Shown here piece after piece: positions 1 through 9,173 of a stretch of 64,000 nucleotides of DNA; within the stretch, counting starts at the first letter, position 1; each line of letters starts with the position of its first letter. The notes beneath the pieces are model-generated. The model had not been told where the DNA came from and did not search any database. It saw nothing but the letters and a program-made list of their open reading frames with translations. The position numbers and the translations under genes are program-made. Origin of the DNA: Bacillus_P idriensis_A (GTDB taxonomy: Bacteria > Bacillota > Bacilli > Bacillales > Bacillaceae). Location of the stretch: NCBI RefSeq assembly GCF_050483325.1, contig NZ_JBCMYF010000009.1:62001-126000 (forward strand), given 5' to 3'.

Positions 1-268
1 TTATTTTAGATAAAATTCTTGAAATTCCAATAGTGAAGTGCTTTTCTTTTAAAATCTCTAATATTGATTTTCTGAAGGTTGTGTATTCAGGTACTTCATC
101 TAGCAAATTTACATTAGATGGAATTAAATTAAGCAAATCTCCTTGATGACGATATAGCATTAAATCAATTTCATTTTTTTTATAATCAATGTTATTTAAT
201 AAACTTAATAAGCTTCTCTCTACTCCTCCTATTTCCATATCAAACGATGCTATTATAATCTTTTTTAT
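1..268 (-). CDS. Glycosyltransferase (GT4-like), N-terminal fragment, non-AUG start
   Basis: An open frame runs leftwards off the window edge for 89 codons. It begins with a hydrophobic beta strand followed by a glycine-rich MEIGGVERSLLSLL turn, typical of the donor-side N-terminus of GT-B (GT4) glycosyltransferases of capsule and exopolysaccharide operons. It is the last visible gene of the eps operon and would add a sugar to the lipid-linked repeat unit at the inner membrane. A stop codon lies six codons before the first plausible start and there is no in-frame ATG, GTG or TTG near the ribosome binding site. A GGAGG is followed after 8 nt by ATA (266-268), overlapping the stop of the upstream gene. 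The first in-frame ATG is ten codons further on, has no ribosome binding site and would cut into the first strand. The start is therefore probably ATA (or ATT). C-terminal domain not seen. Confidence 0.7.
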   Translation of the reverse strand, partial: MKKIIIASFDMEIGGVERSLLSLLNNIDYKKNEIDLMLYRHQGDLLNLIPSNVNLLDEVPEYTTFRKSILEILKEKHFTIGISRILSKI

Positions 269-1041
269 GTCATTCTCCTCCCCCTCTTACTAACAAATTT
301 TCGGATGTTAGCGATACTTTTCCCTCCAATTGCTTTAGATAGACTGAGTTTGAAATAACTTTTAAACTTTGCTCTAAATGGAAGCCAGCTCTTATAAAAA
401 TAGTGGATAACAAAGGTATTCTCACTTATAAATTTTCTGCTATTAATGTAATCATATGGAGAAAAGAATGTCTGAGGATAAAATGCACCAATCCCATTTA
501 TAACTTGATATTCTCCATTCAGCTTTAATTTTTTGCTTTCCAATAATTTCGTAACGACAGCAACATTTGTTAAACTATCATAGGAACCGTCTTCTTTAAG
601 AAATTTTTTACTTTCATATGTATCGAGAAAATTTTTAATAAACCTGTTTCCCTTTACAGCGCCTATTGTACTGGTTGCTATAAAATTCTCCTGCTCAAAA
701 CCCCAGAAAGATTCATGACTGAGCATTGCATCATCAAATGGTTTAAAAACCTCCACATCTGTATCTAAATAAATCCCTCCATGGTGATAAAGTGCGAATA
801 CTCTCACGTAATCGCTTACGAAGGCATATTTTCCTGCATCATACGCTTCTTTAACATATGAGATAGATTGAATATCAAAGTTATCTTCGTTCCATTCTAT
901 AATTTCATAGCCAATTAGTTTCTTTTTCCAGCTCTGGATGCATTTTTTTATTATAGAAGGTTTTTCTTTCTTACCGAACCAGCAATAATGGATGACCTTT
1001 GGAATAATTATAGGTTCAATTATATTTTCATCTTTTTCCAT
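265..1041 (-). CDS. GT32-like (DXD motif) glycosyltransferase
   Basis: This 258-residue protein matches the Gly_transf_sug/OCH1-like family of capsular glycosyltransferases. It has the N-terminal IPKVIHYCWFG strand (residues 13-23), a conserved SDYVRVFALYHHGG segment, and YLDTD at 91-95, whose aspartates would bind the metal and nucleotide sugar. It has no membrane segment, so it should act on the cytoplasmic face on lipid-linked eps intermediates. A GAGGGG lies upstream of the ATG. It follows epsG by about 40 nt and its stop overlaps the presumed ATA start of the next glycosyltransferase. The donor and acceptor sugars cannot be read from sequence. Confidence 0.85.
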   Translation of the reverse strand: MEKDENIIEPIIIPKVIHYCWFGKKEKPSIIKKCIQSWKKKLIGYEIIEWNEDNFDIQSISYVKEAYDAGKYAFVSDYVRVFALYHHGGIYLDTDVEVFKPFDDAMLSHESFWGFEQENFIATSTIGAVKGNRFIKNFLDTYESKKFLKEDGSYDSLTNVAVVTKLLESKKLKLNGEYQVINGIGAFYPQTFFSPYDYINSRKFISENTFVIHYFYKSWLPFRAKFKSYFKLSLSKAIGGKSIANIRKFVSKRGRRMT

Positions 1042-1080
1042 CTTTAAAATCCCCTCTGCTAAAACATCATTTCCGGTATA

Positions 1081-2148
1081 TTAGAAGTTCAGGTAATCAC
1101 TTTCATAAATCAAGCCAAAACCAATAACATGCTCATAATAAAAATACAGGAAGTAACAAACAAGTATCCCATAATAAATTACTCTTTCATGTTTTTTATG
1201 AAAGAGCTTAACCACCCATGAAAGTAAAATTAAATTATATAAGCCAAAGTAAATATTAAACCTTGCAAAAATCCAGTTTTGAGAAGCGATAATCATAAAA
1301 ATGACACTGATAATGGATAAATTAACAATGTAATCACTCTTTGGCCAGAGCTGCCTTAATTTCTCTCTGCCAAGGAAAGCAATAATAACTGGCACAGCAT
1401 TTACAAAGACACGTATTTTGCTTGCACCGCCCTCTGCAAATTCGCTGTATTGTCCATACTGTGAATCATTAATAGCAGAAAATAGGATCTGAGAAAATTC
1501 ATTAAATCCAATAACAATTAAAATTGCAAAACCCAGTAAAGCAAACGTCACTTGTGTCCACGCTTCTCTTCTTACAATAAAGTAAATTGGAAGCAGGACT
1601 AATGCACTTTTATGAATGGTAGAAGCAAAAAGAATGACTAAGAAATATTTCTTGAAATTACCACTTAACAGATATTTTGTAGCTGTAAAAACAATAGCTG
1701 CTGCCAGATACTGTCTAATCCCATTCATAGATGTAGTAAACATTCCTGAAGCAATATAGACGTAAATACTAAGTTCAATAATTCTTGAATACTTATATAG
1801 AACGATGACGATTAATAGATTTGTAATAAGTGCAGTTGTAAAAATTAAGATCTGAGGATCATTAGAAAAACCCTGCAAAATCATTTGATAGATATTAAAT
1901 CCAAAATCTCCGGTATAATCTATGTTGCCCCACGTTAACTCATTCACAGCAAAAGAATGCATGTAAAAATAAGTATCTCCAATATTTTTTTGCAGCCCTG
2001 CCACCATTACAAGCGATGCTATTACTAAAGTAATGAAGAATTTATTTGGTTTTACATAATTAAACTGTGTAACTGGCTGAGTAATAAAATACCTCGAAAA
2101 AAAAGAAAATAAATAAACAAAACCTAAATTCATCCACATAACCGTCAT
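1081..2148 (-). CDS. epsG: EpsG-family polysaccharide polymerase (Wzy-like membrane protein)
   Basis: A 355-residue, very hydrophobic protein with about ten predicted transmembrane helices. It follows the EpsG pattern: an early LQKNIGDTYFYMHSF-type segment between the first helices, NGIRQYLAAAIVF in the middle, and ASTIHKSALVLLPIYF after it. EpsG-family proteins are thought to polymerise undecaprenyl-linked repeat units outside the membrane. It sits in the eps operon between a GT2 and a GT32-like gene, downstream of epsF as in B. subtilis. The ATG has AAAGGA about 6 nt upstream. The family is clear; polymerase activity is inferred. Confidence 0.85.
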   Translation of the reverse strand: MTVMWMNLGFVYLFSFFSRYFITQPVTQFNYVKPNKFFITLVIASLVMVAGLQKNIGDTYFYMHSFAVNELTWGNIDYTGDFGFNIYQMILQGFSNDPQILIFTTALITNLLIVIVLYKYSRIIELSIYVYIASGMFTTSMNGIRQYLAAAIVFTATKYLLSGNFKKYFLVILFASTIHKSALVLLPIYFIVRREAWTQVTFALLGFAILIVIGFNEFSQILFSAINDSQYGQYSEFAEGGASKIRVFVNAVPVIIAFLGREKLRQLWPKSDYIVNLSIISVIFMIIASQNWIFARFNIYFGLYNLILLSWVVKLFHKKHERVIYYGILVCYFLYFYYEHVIGFGLIYESDYLNF

Positions 2149-2166
2149 GCTTTCTTTCCTTTCAAT

Positions 2167-3072
2167 CTAGCTATTTGTATGAATCACTGTTTTTTTATCA
2201 GTTTTTGTTAAATAAAAATAGAGGAGTATTCCTAATGGTGTTGCAAGTAATGTTACAAATTTTCTAGGAGACTCAAATAAAAACCGTTTATTCTTAATCA
2301 TTAGACTGCTGGAAACATAATGTACTGATTCTCTGAACCTATCTTTCCAAGCTGGTGAAAATTGAATACCAGTTTTTCTAAAAAAAGCAAATCCATTAGG
2401 ATTTCTTTTATACTGCTTAATCATATTCAAACTCGATCCATCAGGTAAGTACTCCACATGACACAAAATTTCATTCAAGATAAGTAATGGATATATTTGA
2501 TCAATAAGAAGATACTTGTAGCTTAAAGGGCAATATTTTTCTCCTGGAAATATTGGATATGGCGGTGTTATTGTTGTAAGTTCCGTCCTGTATACTAATT
2601 TCTTGTCACCTCTTACCTTATGCTTTCCATATAATCCAGAAAGAGTAGACTCATTCAAATCATCAGGCATTTTTGTACCAATTATTTTTCCATCTGGAGT
2701 GGCATCAAGACCGACAATACCTGCAAATTTTTCACTTCCATGTTTTTTCCAGAATTGAACGATTTTTTCTACTGCGTCGTCAGCCATGTAATCATCAGAA
2801 TCGATGCACACATTTAATTCTGTTTCGATTCTTTCGTATGCTGCATTATGTGCCCCATGCATGCCTTGATTTTCTTGGTAATGATATATGATTGGAACTG
2901 TGTTTTCATTTTCCCACTTTTTTATTAATTCCTTTGTGCCATCTGAAGATCCATCGTCAATAATGAGCCAAACAAAATCTCTGCTTGTTTGTCTCATTAA
3001 ACTTTCATAACATAAATGCAGAGTGTAGGCCCGGTTATAAGTAGGTGTAAAGACTGTTAAGGTTGGTTTCAA
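2167..3072 (-). CDS. GT2 family glycosyltransferase
   Basis: A 301-residue GT-A fold glycosyltransferase. The N-terminus has the GT2 nucleotide-binding pattern TVFTPTYNRAYTL (6-18) and IIDDGSSDGT (37-46), then the metal-binding DSDD at 91-94. Near residue 270 there is a short hydrophobic segment (VTLLATPLGILLYFYL) that could anchor it to the membrane. The start is TTG, preceded by GGAGG at 8 nt; it lies only 3 nt after the epsF stop, so the two are probably translationally coupled. It is expected to extend the eps repeat unit. It differs from the other GT2 gene in this operon and its sugar specificity is unknown. Confidence 0.85.
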   Translation of the reverse strand: MKPTLTVFTPTYNRAYTLHLCYESLMRQTSRDFVWLIIDDGSSDGTKELIKKWENENTVPIIYHYQENQGMHGAHNAAYERIETELNVCIDSDDYMADDAVEKIVQFWKKHGSEKFAGIVGLDATPDGKIIGTKMPDDLNESTLSGLYGKHKVRGDKKLVYRTELTTITPPYPIFPGEKYCPLSYKYLLIDQIYPLLILNEILCHVEYLPDGSSLNMIKQYKRNPNGFAFFRKTGIQFSPAWKDRFRESVHYVSSSLMIKNKRFLFESPRKFVTLLATPLGILLYFYLTKTDKKTVIHTNS

Positions 3073-3075
3073 AGG

Positions 3076-4185
3076 TTATACCTCCACTGCTTTACTAGTT
3101 TGATTGAAGTAGAACTCTGTCAGCCATTGTGACATTGTTGATGTATCATAACCATTATCCCGCAAAACTTTTAAAGTATTTTTATGTTCATATGTGCTCG
3201 ATAAGATCTTATCTGCCCAGCTTTCAGATGAATCATTAAGACTTAAAAACTCTAGCTGTCCTGTAACGTTTGTTTCTTCTGTAATCGTATTTGAAACAAA
3301 CGATTTTAGACCTGCTGCCTGTGCTTCTACTAAAACAACCGGCAATCCTTCGAATAATGATGGAAAAAGAAATACGTCCATAGCCTGCATCAGTTTTTGT
3401 ACATCTTTGCGTACTCCCAGGAAATGAACATTCTCTGAAAGACCTAGTCTTATCACTTTTTCTTTTATGGAAGAAAGCAAATGGCCTTCACCTGCTAAAA
3501 GCAGAAGAGAGTTTGGCATTCTATCGTGAATAGATTTAAACACGTCGATTAAAAAATCGTGATTCTTTTGTTTATTGAATCTTCCTATATGTCCTATTAC
3601 TAATTGATTTTTAATGTTGAGTTCTCTTCGTAATTCAAATCTTACTTCTTGATTAAACTGAAAGTCAGTCACATTTACTGCATTGTTGAGAACGGTAATA
3701 TCAGTTCGCTCTCCAAAAAGCCATTGACCCGCTTTTTTAGAGCAGGCAAAATATTGTGTTGGATTATCTTTCATATAATATCGGGCATAAAGGCGAAATG
3801 GCAGTTTCAGATCAATTCCTAAATCACTTAAATGACTATGAGCAATTCTGCAAGGTACCCCTGCTATTTTTGCTGCTCTTAAAACAAAACTGCTGTTTTC
3901 ATTGTTATGAGCATGGACAACTTTATACTCTCTATTCTTTGCAAAGAAATCTCTTAATAAATGAAAATATTTCCTGTAATTCCCAGGTCGGATTTGAGGC
4001 ATTCGATATATATGGCCGCCTAATCTTTCAATTTCATCGTCAAAGTGGCCTCTTTCCATACGGTGCACCATAAAATCAAATTGAATCTTGCTCCTATCCA
4101 TCTTCCTGTAATAGTTCATCAGCATCGTTTCAAGTCCACCGCGATTCATAATGGTCACTACTTGCAGAACACGCATCGGTTTCAT
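3076..4185 (-). CDS. epsF: EpsF-like GT4 glycosyltransferase
   Basis: A 369-residue GT-B glycosyltransferase. The N-terminus (MRVLQVVTIMNRGGLETML, about residues 4-22) is characteristic of B. subtilis EpsF and close relatives. The C-terminal GT4 donor domain carries GHIGRFNKQKNHD (208-220) and the E-x7-E element FEGLPVVLVE (278-287) that contacts the nucleotide sugar. It is presumed to add one residue to the exopolysaccharide repeat unit in the cytoplasm. GGAGGG lies 6 nt before the ATG. It lies between two GT2 genes, as epsF does in the classical operon. Confidence 0.88.
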   Translation of the reverse strand: MKPMRVLQVVTIMNRGGLETMLMNYYRKMDRSKIQFDFMVHRMERGHFDDEIERLGGHIYRMPQIRPGNYRKYFHLLRDFFAKNREYKVVHAHNNENSSFVLRAAKIAGVPCRIAHSHLSDLGIDLKLPFRLYARYYMKDNPTQYFACSKKAGQWLFGERTDITVLNNAVNVTDFQFNQEVRFELRRELNIKNQLVIGHIGRFNKQKNHDFLIDVFKSIHDRMPNSLLLLAGEGHLLSSIKEKVIRLGLSENVHFLGVRKDVQKLMQAMDVFLFPSLFEGLPVVLVEAQAAGLKSFVSNTITEETNVTGQLEFLSLNDSSESWADKILSSTYEHKNTLKVLRDNGYDTSTMSQWLTEFYFNQTSKAVEV

Positions 4186-4196
4186 GTTTTACCCTC

Positions 4197-5264
4197 CTAA
4201 CGGACCGTTTTCCTTAGAAATTCTATGGTTGTTAACATCAAAAATAATCCGAATGCAATACGTTTTTTTGCAAAGAAAAAAAACGTTTTCCAAACAATTG
4301 GACAGTGCTGCATGTCGAATTGGTTTAAAGAACGTTTTAAATGCTTGCTTTTTAAAACTTGATTTAATTCGATTATTTTTTTTACTATCGAGTTTGAATT
4401 TCCTCTGCTGATAGTATTTAAGCCTAAACCAAGTGTATTTAAGCTGATTCTATTCGTTAATGCGGTTTGAAATTCTCCGCTAAGATCTTTTTCTTGAAGG
4501 AAATTCTCCATTTTAGTATAAAGGGTTCCAAACTGCTGTACCAATTTTTGATTATACTTAGATGTAACGGAAGTCTCGTTCACACGCCAGTAATGATATA
4601 AAGGCTGATTTAGGAATACAAAAGAATTTGCATGATAGAAAGCTTGAATATTAAACAATGTGTCTTCATTACTTCCTATTTCTTTAAGATCCACAAATTC
4701 AAGTTTATTTTGTATAATCAGTTCAGATTTATAAAGCTTCGACCAAACAGTCCCCCAGGCATCTAAATATTCTGGATTAGATACTTCTTTTTCAATCGGA
4801 CCAATAAGCCTTCTTAGAATTTTCGTTTTTATTTCACCATCCATATATTTACTTTTGTCAACTTCATTAAAATTTTTCTCTTTTGAGTGTGTTCCAAATT
4901 CACGAATGTACGAACACATAACAATGTCAGCTTGTTCTTGTTCTGCAGTTAGATATAGGGACTCGTACATTCTTTTGTCAATCCAATCATCCGGATCTAC
5001 AAATCCTATATATGTTCCCTTTGCCTTTTGCAATCCATCATTGCGTGCTGAAGATACCCCATTGTTTTTTTTGTGTATGACAACAATTTCATTATGTTTT
5101 TTAGCGTATTCATCTAAAATTCTTCCGCTTGAATCTGTTGAACCATCATTGATGGCTATAATCTCAAAATCTTTAAATGTCTGAAAAAGGATACTATCCA
5201 AGCATCTGGATAAATATTTTTCTACATTATATATAGGCACGATTATACTGATCTTTGGTTTCAT
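4197..5264 (-). CDS. GT2 glycosyltransferase (EpsE/EpsH/EpsJ-like)
   Basis: A 355-residue GT2 enzyme. KISIIVPIYNVEKYLSRCLD starts at residue 3, INDGSTDSSG follows, and FVDPDDW provides the metal-binding DxDD, all typical of EpsH/EpsJ-like glycosyltransferases. The last 30 residues are basic and hydrophobic, probably peripheral to the membrane. By position (between epsD and epsF) it takes the place of epsE. EpsE also acts as a flagellar clutch in B. subtilis, but nothing here shows that function. The start overlaps the end of epsD by about 38 nt and has GAGGG upstream. Confidence 0.82.
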   Translation of the reverse strand: MKPKISIIVPIYNVEKYLSRCLDSILFQTFKDFEIIAINDGSTDSSGRILDEYAKKHNEIVVIHKKNNGVSSARNDGLQKAKGTYIGFVDPDDWIDKRMYESLYLTAEQEQADIVMCSYIREFGTHSKEKNFNEVDKSKYMDGEIKTKILRRLIGPIEKEVSNPEYLDAWGTVWSKLYKSELIIQNKLEFVDLKEIGSNEDTLFNIQAFYHANSFVFLNQPLYHYWRVNETSVTSKYNQKLVQQFGTLYTKMENFLQEKDLSGEFQTALTNRISLNTLGLGLNTISRGNSNSIVKKIIELNQVLKSKHLKRSLNQFDMQHCPIVWKTFFFFAKKRIAFGLFLMLTTIEFLRKTVR

Positions 5265-6393
5265 CGGTATCCCTCAACATGTATCTGGAGTAGATTTCTG
5301 AAAGTTCAAAACTGACACTTGACAAGTCATATTGGTTTATTCTCTTTAAACTCATCAAGCCTAAATTTCGATGTAACATTCTTGAATGTGCGATTTCAGT
5401 GATTCTTTTGGAAAACAGCTGAACATCTTGATTGTTTATAAGATACCCATTCACCCCATCCTCCACCAGCTCCCCATGCCCCCGATTCTCAGTAGCAACA
5501 ACAGGCAGCCCGCAGGCCATAGCCTCCATAATATTGACGGGCAGTCCTTCGCGAAGACTTGATCCTACTGCAACATCGCACATTGGCAAGATGGCATCAA
5601 TATCTTTCCTGAATCCTAAAAAGTGAATCATTTGTTCGATACCGAGCGTTTTAGCTAGCTGTTTACATTCTTCTAAAAGAGCTCCTTCCCCAGCCAGGAA
5701 AAGCTTAGCGTTTGGAAGGTTATCTTTTAATCGTGCCATGGCATTCAACAAGAGCTGCTGATTTTTATTTTTGTTAAACTCTGCAGCGTAGAAAAGAACG
5801 TAATCATCATGTGCAATTCCGAATGATTTTCTTCTTTTCGTTTTCTCCGCTTCCGTTATAGGTTTGAACTTTTCAGTGTCTACCCCTACTCCATGAACAT
5901 GTTCAACTTTTCCTGCAGCGAAGCGGCGTTTCATTGCCAGGAGATAATCTTCTTCATTAATCGTAATCAGACAATCCGTATAAGATGAAAGCCATTTTTC
6001 GATAGGATAATATGCAAGCCAATTTTGAATCGGCGCTCCTTTGCAAAAGTGAAAGCCGTGTGCCGTGTAGATAACTTTTGTTCCTTTTTTTCTTGCTTCT
6101 CTTGCTGCTAGTCTAGTGAGGACACCTCCGACAGGTGTATGGCAGTGAATAATACTGTAGTTATTTTCATTAATGATGTCTTTTAAACGACTATATGCAA
6201 CCGAGTTTCTTCTATTAAATGGAGACCTTTGAATGGGCAGGTTGTATTTCTGGTCAACGTATGGAAGTTCAATATTCCCAAGTGCAGCTACATGAACTTC
6301 TAAGCCTTGTTCTTTAAACCATTTTAGGATTGGCAGATGAAAGCTTTTAAAGTGGTAATCGACTGTTGCCGTAAAAAGCACTTTGTCAGGCAT
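5227..6393 (-). CDS. epsD: EpsD-like GT4 glycosyltransferase
   Basis: A GT-B glycosyltransferase of 388 residues from the preferred ATG at 6393, which has AGGGTGA upstream; the longer frame to 6432 lacks a good site. The N-terminus (KVLFTATVDYHF, then WFKEQGLEVHVAA) is the EpsD signature. The C-terminal donor domain has FYAAEFNKNKNQ and REGLPVNIMEAMACGLPVV with the conserved E-x7-E. It should act early in assembly of the eps repeat unit on the inner face of the membrane. In B. subtilis epsD follows epsC directly; here gtaB has been placed between them. Confidence 0.88.
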   Translation of the reverse strand: MPDKVLFTATVDYHFKSFHLPILKWFKEQGLEVHVAALGNIELPYVDQKYNLPIQRSPFNRRNSVAYSRLKDIINENNYSIIHCHTPVGGVLTRLAAREARKKGTKVIYTAHGFHFCKGAPIQNWLAYYPIEKWLSSYTDCLITINEEDYLLAMKRRFAAGKVEHVHGVGVDTEKFKPITEAEKTKRRKSFGIAHDDYVLFYAAEFNKNKNQQLLLNAMARLKDNLPNAKLFLAGEGALLEECKQLAKTLGIEQMIHFLGFRKDIDAILPMCDVAVGSSLREGLPVNIMEAMACGLPVVATENRGHGELVEDGVNGYLINNQDVQLFSKRITEIAHSRMLHRNLGLMSLKRINQYDLSSVSFELSEIYSRYMLRDTDETKDQYNRAYI

Positions 6394-6447
6394 TTTTATC
6401 ACCCTGCTCAAACAAAAAACACTCAATTGCACGAGTGTTTTCGTTCA

Positions 6448-7329
6448 TTATTTTTTGGAGAATTCTTTTTCCATTAGGTCTGATAAGTAATGAAGAAGAT
6501 CGTATTTCAATTCGCTGTGTTTAAGTGCAAATTCAATAGTTGTTTTGATGAAACCGAGTTTTTCACCAACGTCATAGCGGATGCCTTCAAAGTTATATGC
6601 ATACACGGCTTCAATCTGATTAAGAGCGGCGATGGCATCTGTAAGCTGGATTTCTCCGCCTGCTCCTGGTTTTTGATTGTATAATAGATCAAAGATTTTA
6701 GGGCTTAAAATATATCTGCCTAAGATGGCTAATTTTGATGGAGCTTCTTCCATCTTCGGCTTTTCTACTAAATGGTTCACATTGTAAAAACGGTCGCTGA
6801 TTTTGGAGCCATCAACAATCCCATACCTGGAAACCTCTTCATCCGATACATGCTGCACACCAATTATTGAGGCATTATAGCGTTCGTATTGTTCAATCAT
6901 CTGTTTAAGACAAGGTTTTTCAGCTGCGACAATATCATCTCCGAGTAAAACAGCAAATGGTTCATTTCCAATGAATTTACGTGCGCACCAGATAGCGTGG
7001 CCCAGTCCTTTTGGTTCTTTTTGACGTATATAATGAATATCAACAAGTTTGGAAGACTTTTGGACTTCATTCAGCAGCTCTAGTTTGCCCTTTTCCAATA
7101 AGTTTTGTTCAAGCTCAAATGAGTTATCGAAGTGATCTTCAATCGCCCTTTTGCCTTTACCGGTTACTATAATAATATCTTCTATCCCTGATTCTACTGC
7201 TTCTTCGACAATGTATTGGATGGTCGGTTTATCTACGATTGGCAGCATTTCTTTCGGCATTGCTTTTGTTGCCGGCAGAAATCTTGTGCCAAGTCCTGCT
7301 GCCGGAATAATGGCCTTTTTGACTTTCAT
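6448..7329 (-). CDS. gtaB: UTP-glucose-1-phosphate uridylyltransferase
   Basis: A 293-residue GalU/GtaB enzyme that makes UDP-glucose from UTP and glucose-1-phosphate. The signature GLGTRFLPATKAMPKEM (12-28) with the catalytic lysine, then PIVDKPTIQYIVEEA, are intact; VEKP and GAGGEIQLTDAI occur further on. Length is normal for the family. AAGGAGA precedes the ATG. Lying 14 nt from epsC and inside the eps operon, it would supply UDP-glucose for this polymer under the same SinR-type control. In B. subtilis gtaB is a separate, stress-regulated gene, so this may be a second paralogue. Confidence 0.93.
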   Translation of the reverse strand: MKVKKAIIPAAGLGTRFLPATKAMPKEMLPIVDKPTIQYIVEEAVESGIEDIIIVTGKGKRAIEDHFDNSFELEQNLLEKGKLELLNEVQKSSKLVDIHYIRQKEPKGLGHAIWCARKFIGNEPFAVLLGDDIVAAEKPCLKQMIEQYERYNASIIGVQHVSDEEVSRYGIVDGSKISDRFYNVNHLVEKPKMEEAPSKLAILGRYILSPKIFDLLYNQKPGAGGEIQLTDAIAALNQIEAVYAYNFEGIRYDVGEKLGFIKTTIEFALKHSELKYDLLHYLSDLMEKEFSKK

Positions 7330-7342
7330 AAGTAATCTCCTT

Positions 7343-9169
7343 TTAGCTAGGTATCGACAATAACTCTTTTAAAGGAACACGATGATTGGCGAGATCTAAC
7401 AGCTGTTCGCGCAATTCGTTTTTCTCCATTTCCGAAAAAGTAGCAATAATTTGTTGGATTTCTTCTATATAAAGAGTAGCTGTTTTTCCTACGTAAATCT
7501 TCGGATACACTTGCTGTTCATGTACTTCGTCATCTTTCAGCAATTCTTCAAACAGCTTTTCTCCAGGCCTCATGCCCGTGACTTCAATACCAATGTCATC
7601 GATTGAATGACCTGACATTTTGATGAGATTTTTAGCAAGATCCATAATTTTTACAGGTTCACCCATATCAAGAACAAAGATTTCTCCGCCGCGTGCGAGA
7701 GCTCCTGCCTGCAAGACAAGCCTTGAAGCTTCTGGAATGGTCATAAAATAACGGACCATATCTGGATGTGTGATCGTAACTGGACCGCCTTTTTCTATTT
7801 GCTTCTTAAAAAGAGGTATAACGCTGCCTCTGCTTCCTAAAACATTTCCAAAGCGGACGGCTACAAACTTTGTCTTACTAATTTGGTCAAAGTGCTGAAC
7901 CATCATTTCAGCAAGTTTTTTGGTTGCACCCATTACACTTGTTGGATTTACAGCTTTATCTGTAGAAACCATGACAAAAACTTCAACGCCCGCCCATCTT
8001 GCAGCACTTGCAGCATTGCGTGTTCCTATAATGTTATTTTTAACAGCTTCTTCAGGATTCCGTTCCATGAGCGGAACATGTTTATGGGCGGCTGCATGAT
8101 ACACAATATAGGGTTGATGCCTGCCCATGACCTCAAACATCTTTTTCTCATCCTGAAGATCCGCAATTTCTGTGACAAGTTCAATCTGATGTTTTTCTGC
8201 TTCTGCCTTCAGCTCCATTTCAATGGAATAGATGCTGTTTTCTCCATGACCCAAGAGCACCAGTTTGCTTGGTTTAAAAGTTGTAATCTGCCTGCAGATT
8301 TCAGAGCCGATTGATCCGCCAGCTCCTGTCACGAGGACGACTTTTCCTGAAATGTTCTCTGAAATGCTCTCCAGGTCGAGTTCAACCGGCTTGCGCCCTA
8401 AAAGATCTTCCACCCGAACTTCGCGAATTTGATTCACTGACACTTTACCGGTAATTAAGTCTTCAAGCATAGGAATGATTTGTGTTTTTGCTTTTGTTTT
8501 TAAGCATTCATTGAAGATTTTCTGAAGTCCTTTTTTGCTTAGAGAAGGTATAGCGATGATAATATTTTCAATTTCAAGCTCTAAAACTTTCTCTTCAATA
8601 GTACTAACACCTCCGATAACCGGAATGCCAAGAATGTCCAGTTTCTGCTTGTGGACGTTATCATCAATAAAAGCTACTGGATACATATCGGTATCAGCGC
8701 TCTTTTTTAGCTGCCTGGCGACCATGGTTCCTGCTGAACCTGCACCAATTATTAATGTTCTTTTCTTGCTGCTTGATTTGCTTATATATGTATCACGAAC
8801 CACTCTCCAGCAAAAACGTGATCCGCCTATTAAAAGCATATGAATCATCCATGTCACAGCCAGCAGTCTGAAATGAATTTCTGCTTCAATCAGCTGCTGC
8901 ATTACAGCGGTAGCTGCGATTGAGTATGTTATAGCTTTAAAGATAATAAGCAATTCGCCAATGCTCGCATATTGCCAAGCCTTGTTATAGAGCTTATAAA
9001 TGAAGGAAAAAATATGATGACTGATTAACAAGGTTAAAGAGCTGATAATTAATGGAATTGTAAGGACATGGAGATCTGCCTCTAGAAGAAAACGGCTGAA
9101 GAAGATGGCGGATAGAACAATAATCGAATCAATTAGAATTAATAATGACAGCCTTCGATGGTACGTCAT
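7343..9169 (-). CDS. epsC: EpsC-like UDP-sugar 4,6-dehydratase, membrane-anchored
   Basis: A 608-residue CapD/FlaA1-like protein from the ATG at 9169, which has AGGAGG 8 nt upstream. Four hydrophobic helices fill about residues 7-115. A first Rossmann motif (IGAGSAG, 141-147) belongs to the CoA-binding-like domain. A second (TGAGGSIG, 281-288) begins the SDR domain. STDK is at 402-405, and the usual YxxxK is MxxxK (M413/K417), as in membrane-bound UDP-GlcNAc 4,6-dehydratases such as PglF. It probably makes UDP-4-keto-6-deoxy-GlcNAc, precursor of a rare aminosugar in the eps polymer. The short unknown gene upstream ends 4 nt before this start. Confidence 0.9.
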   Translation of the reverse strand: MTYHRRLSLLILIDSIIVLSAIFFSRFLLEADLHVLTIPLIISSLTLLISHHIFSFIYKLYNKAWQYASIGELLIIFKAITYSIAATAVMQQLIEAEIHFRLLAVTWMIHMLLIGGSRFCWRVVRDTYISKSSSKKRTLIIGAGSAGTMVARQLKKSADTDMYPVAFIDDNVHKQKLDILGIPVIGGVSTIEEKVLELEIENIIIAIPSLSKKGLQKIFNECLKTKAKTQIIPMLEDLITGKVSVNQIREVRVEDLLGRKPVELDLESISENISGKVVLVTGAGGSIGSEICRQITTFKPSKLVLLGHGENSIYSIEMELKAEAEKHQIELVTEIADLQDEKKMFEVMGRHQPYIVYHAAAHKHVPLMERNPEEAVKNNIIGTRNAASAARWAGVEVFVMVSTDKAVNPTSVMGATKKLAEMMVQHFDQISKTKFVAVRFGNVLGSRGSVIPLFKKQIEKGGPVTITHPDMVRYFMTIPEASRLVLQAGALARGGEIFVLDMGEPVKIMDLAKNLIKMSGHSIDDIGIEVTGMRPGEKLFEELLKDDEVHEQQVYPKIYVGKTATLYIEEIQQIIATFSEMEKNELREQLLDLANHRVPLKELLSIPS

Positions 9170-9173
9170 CAGT

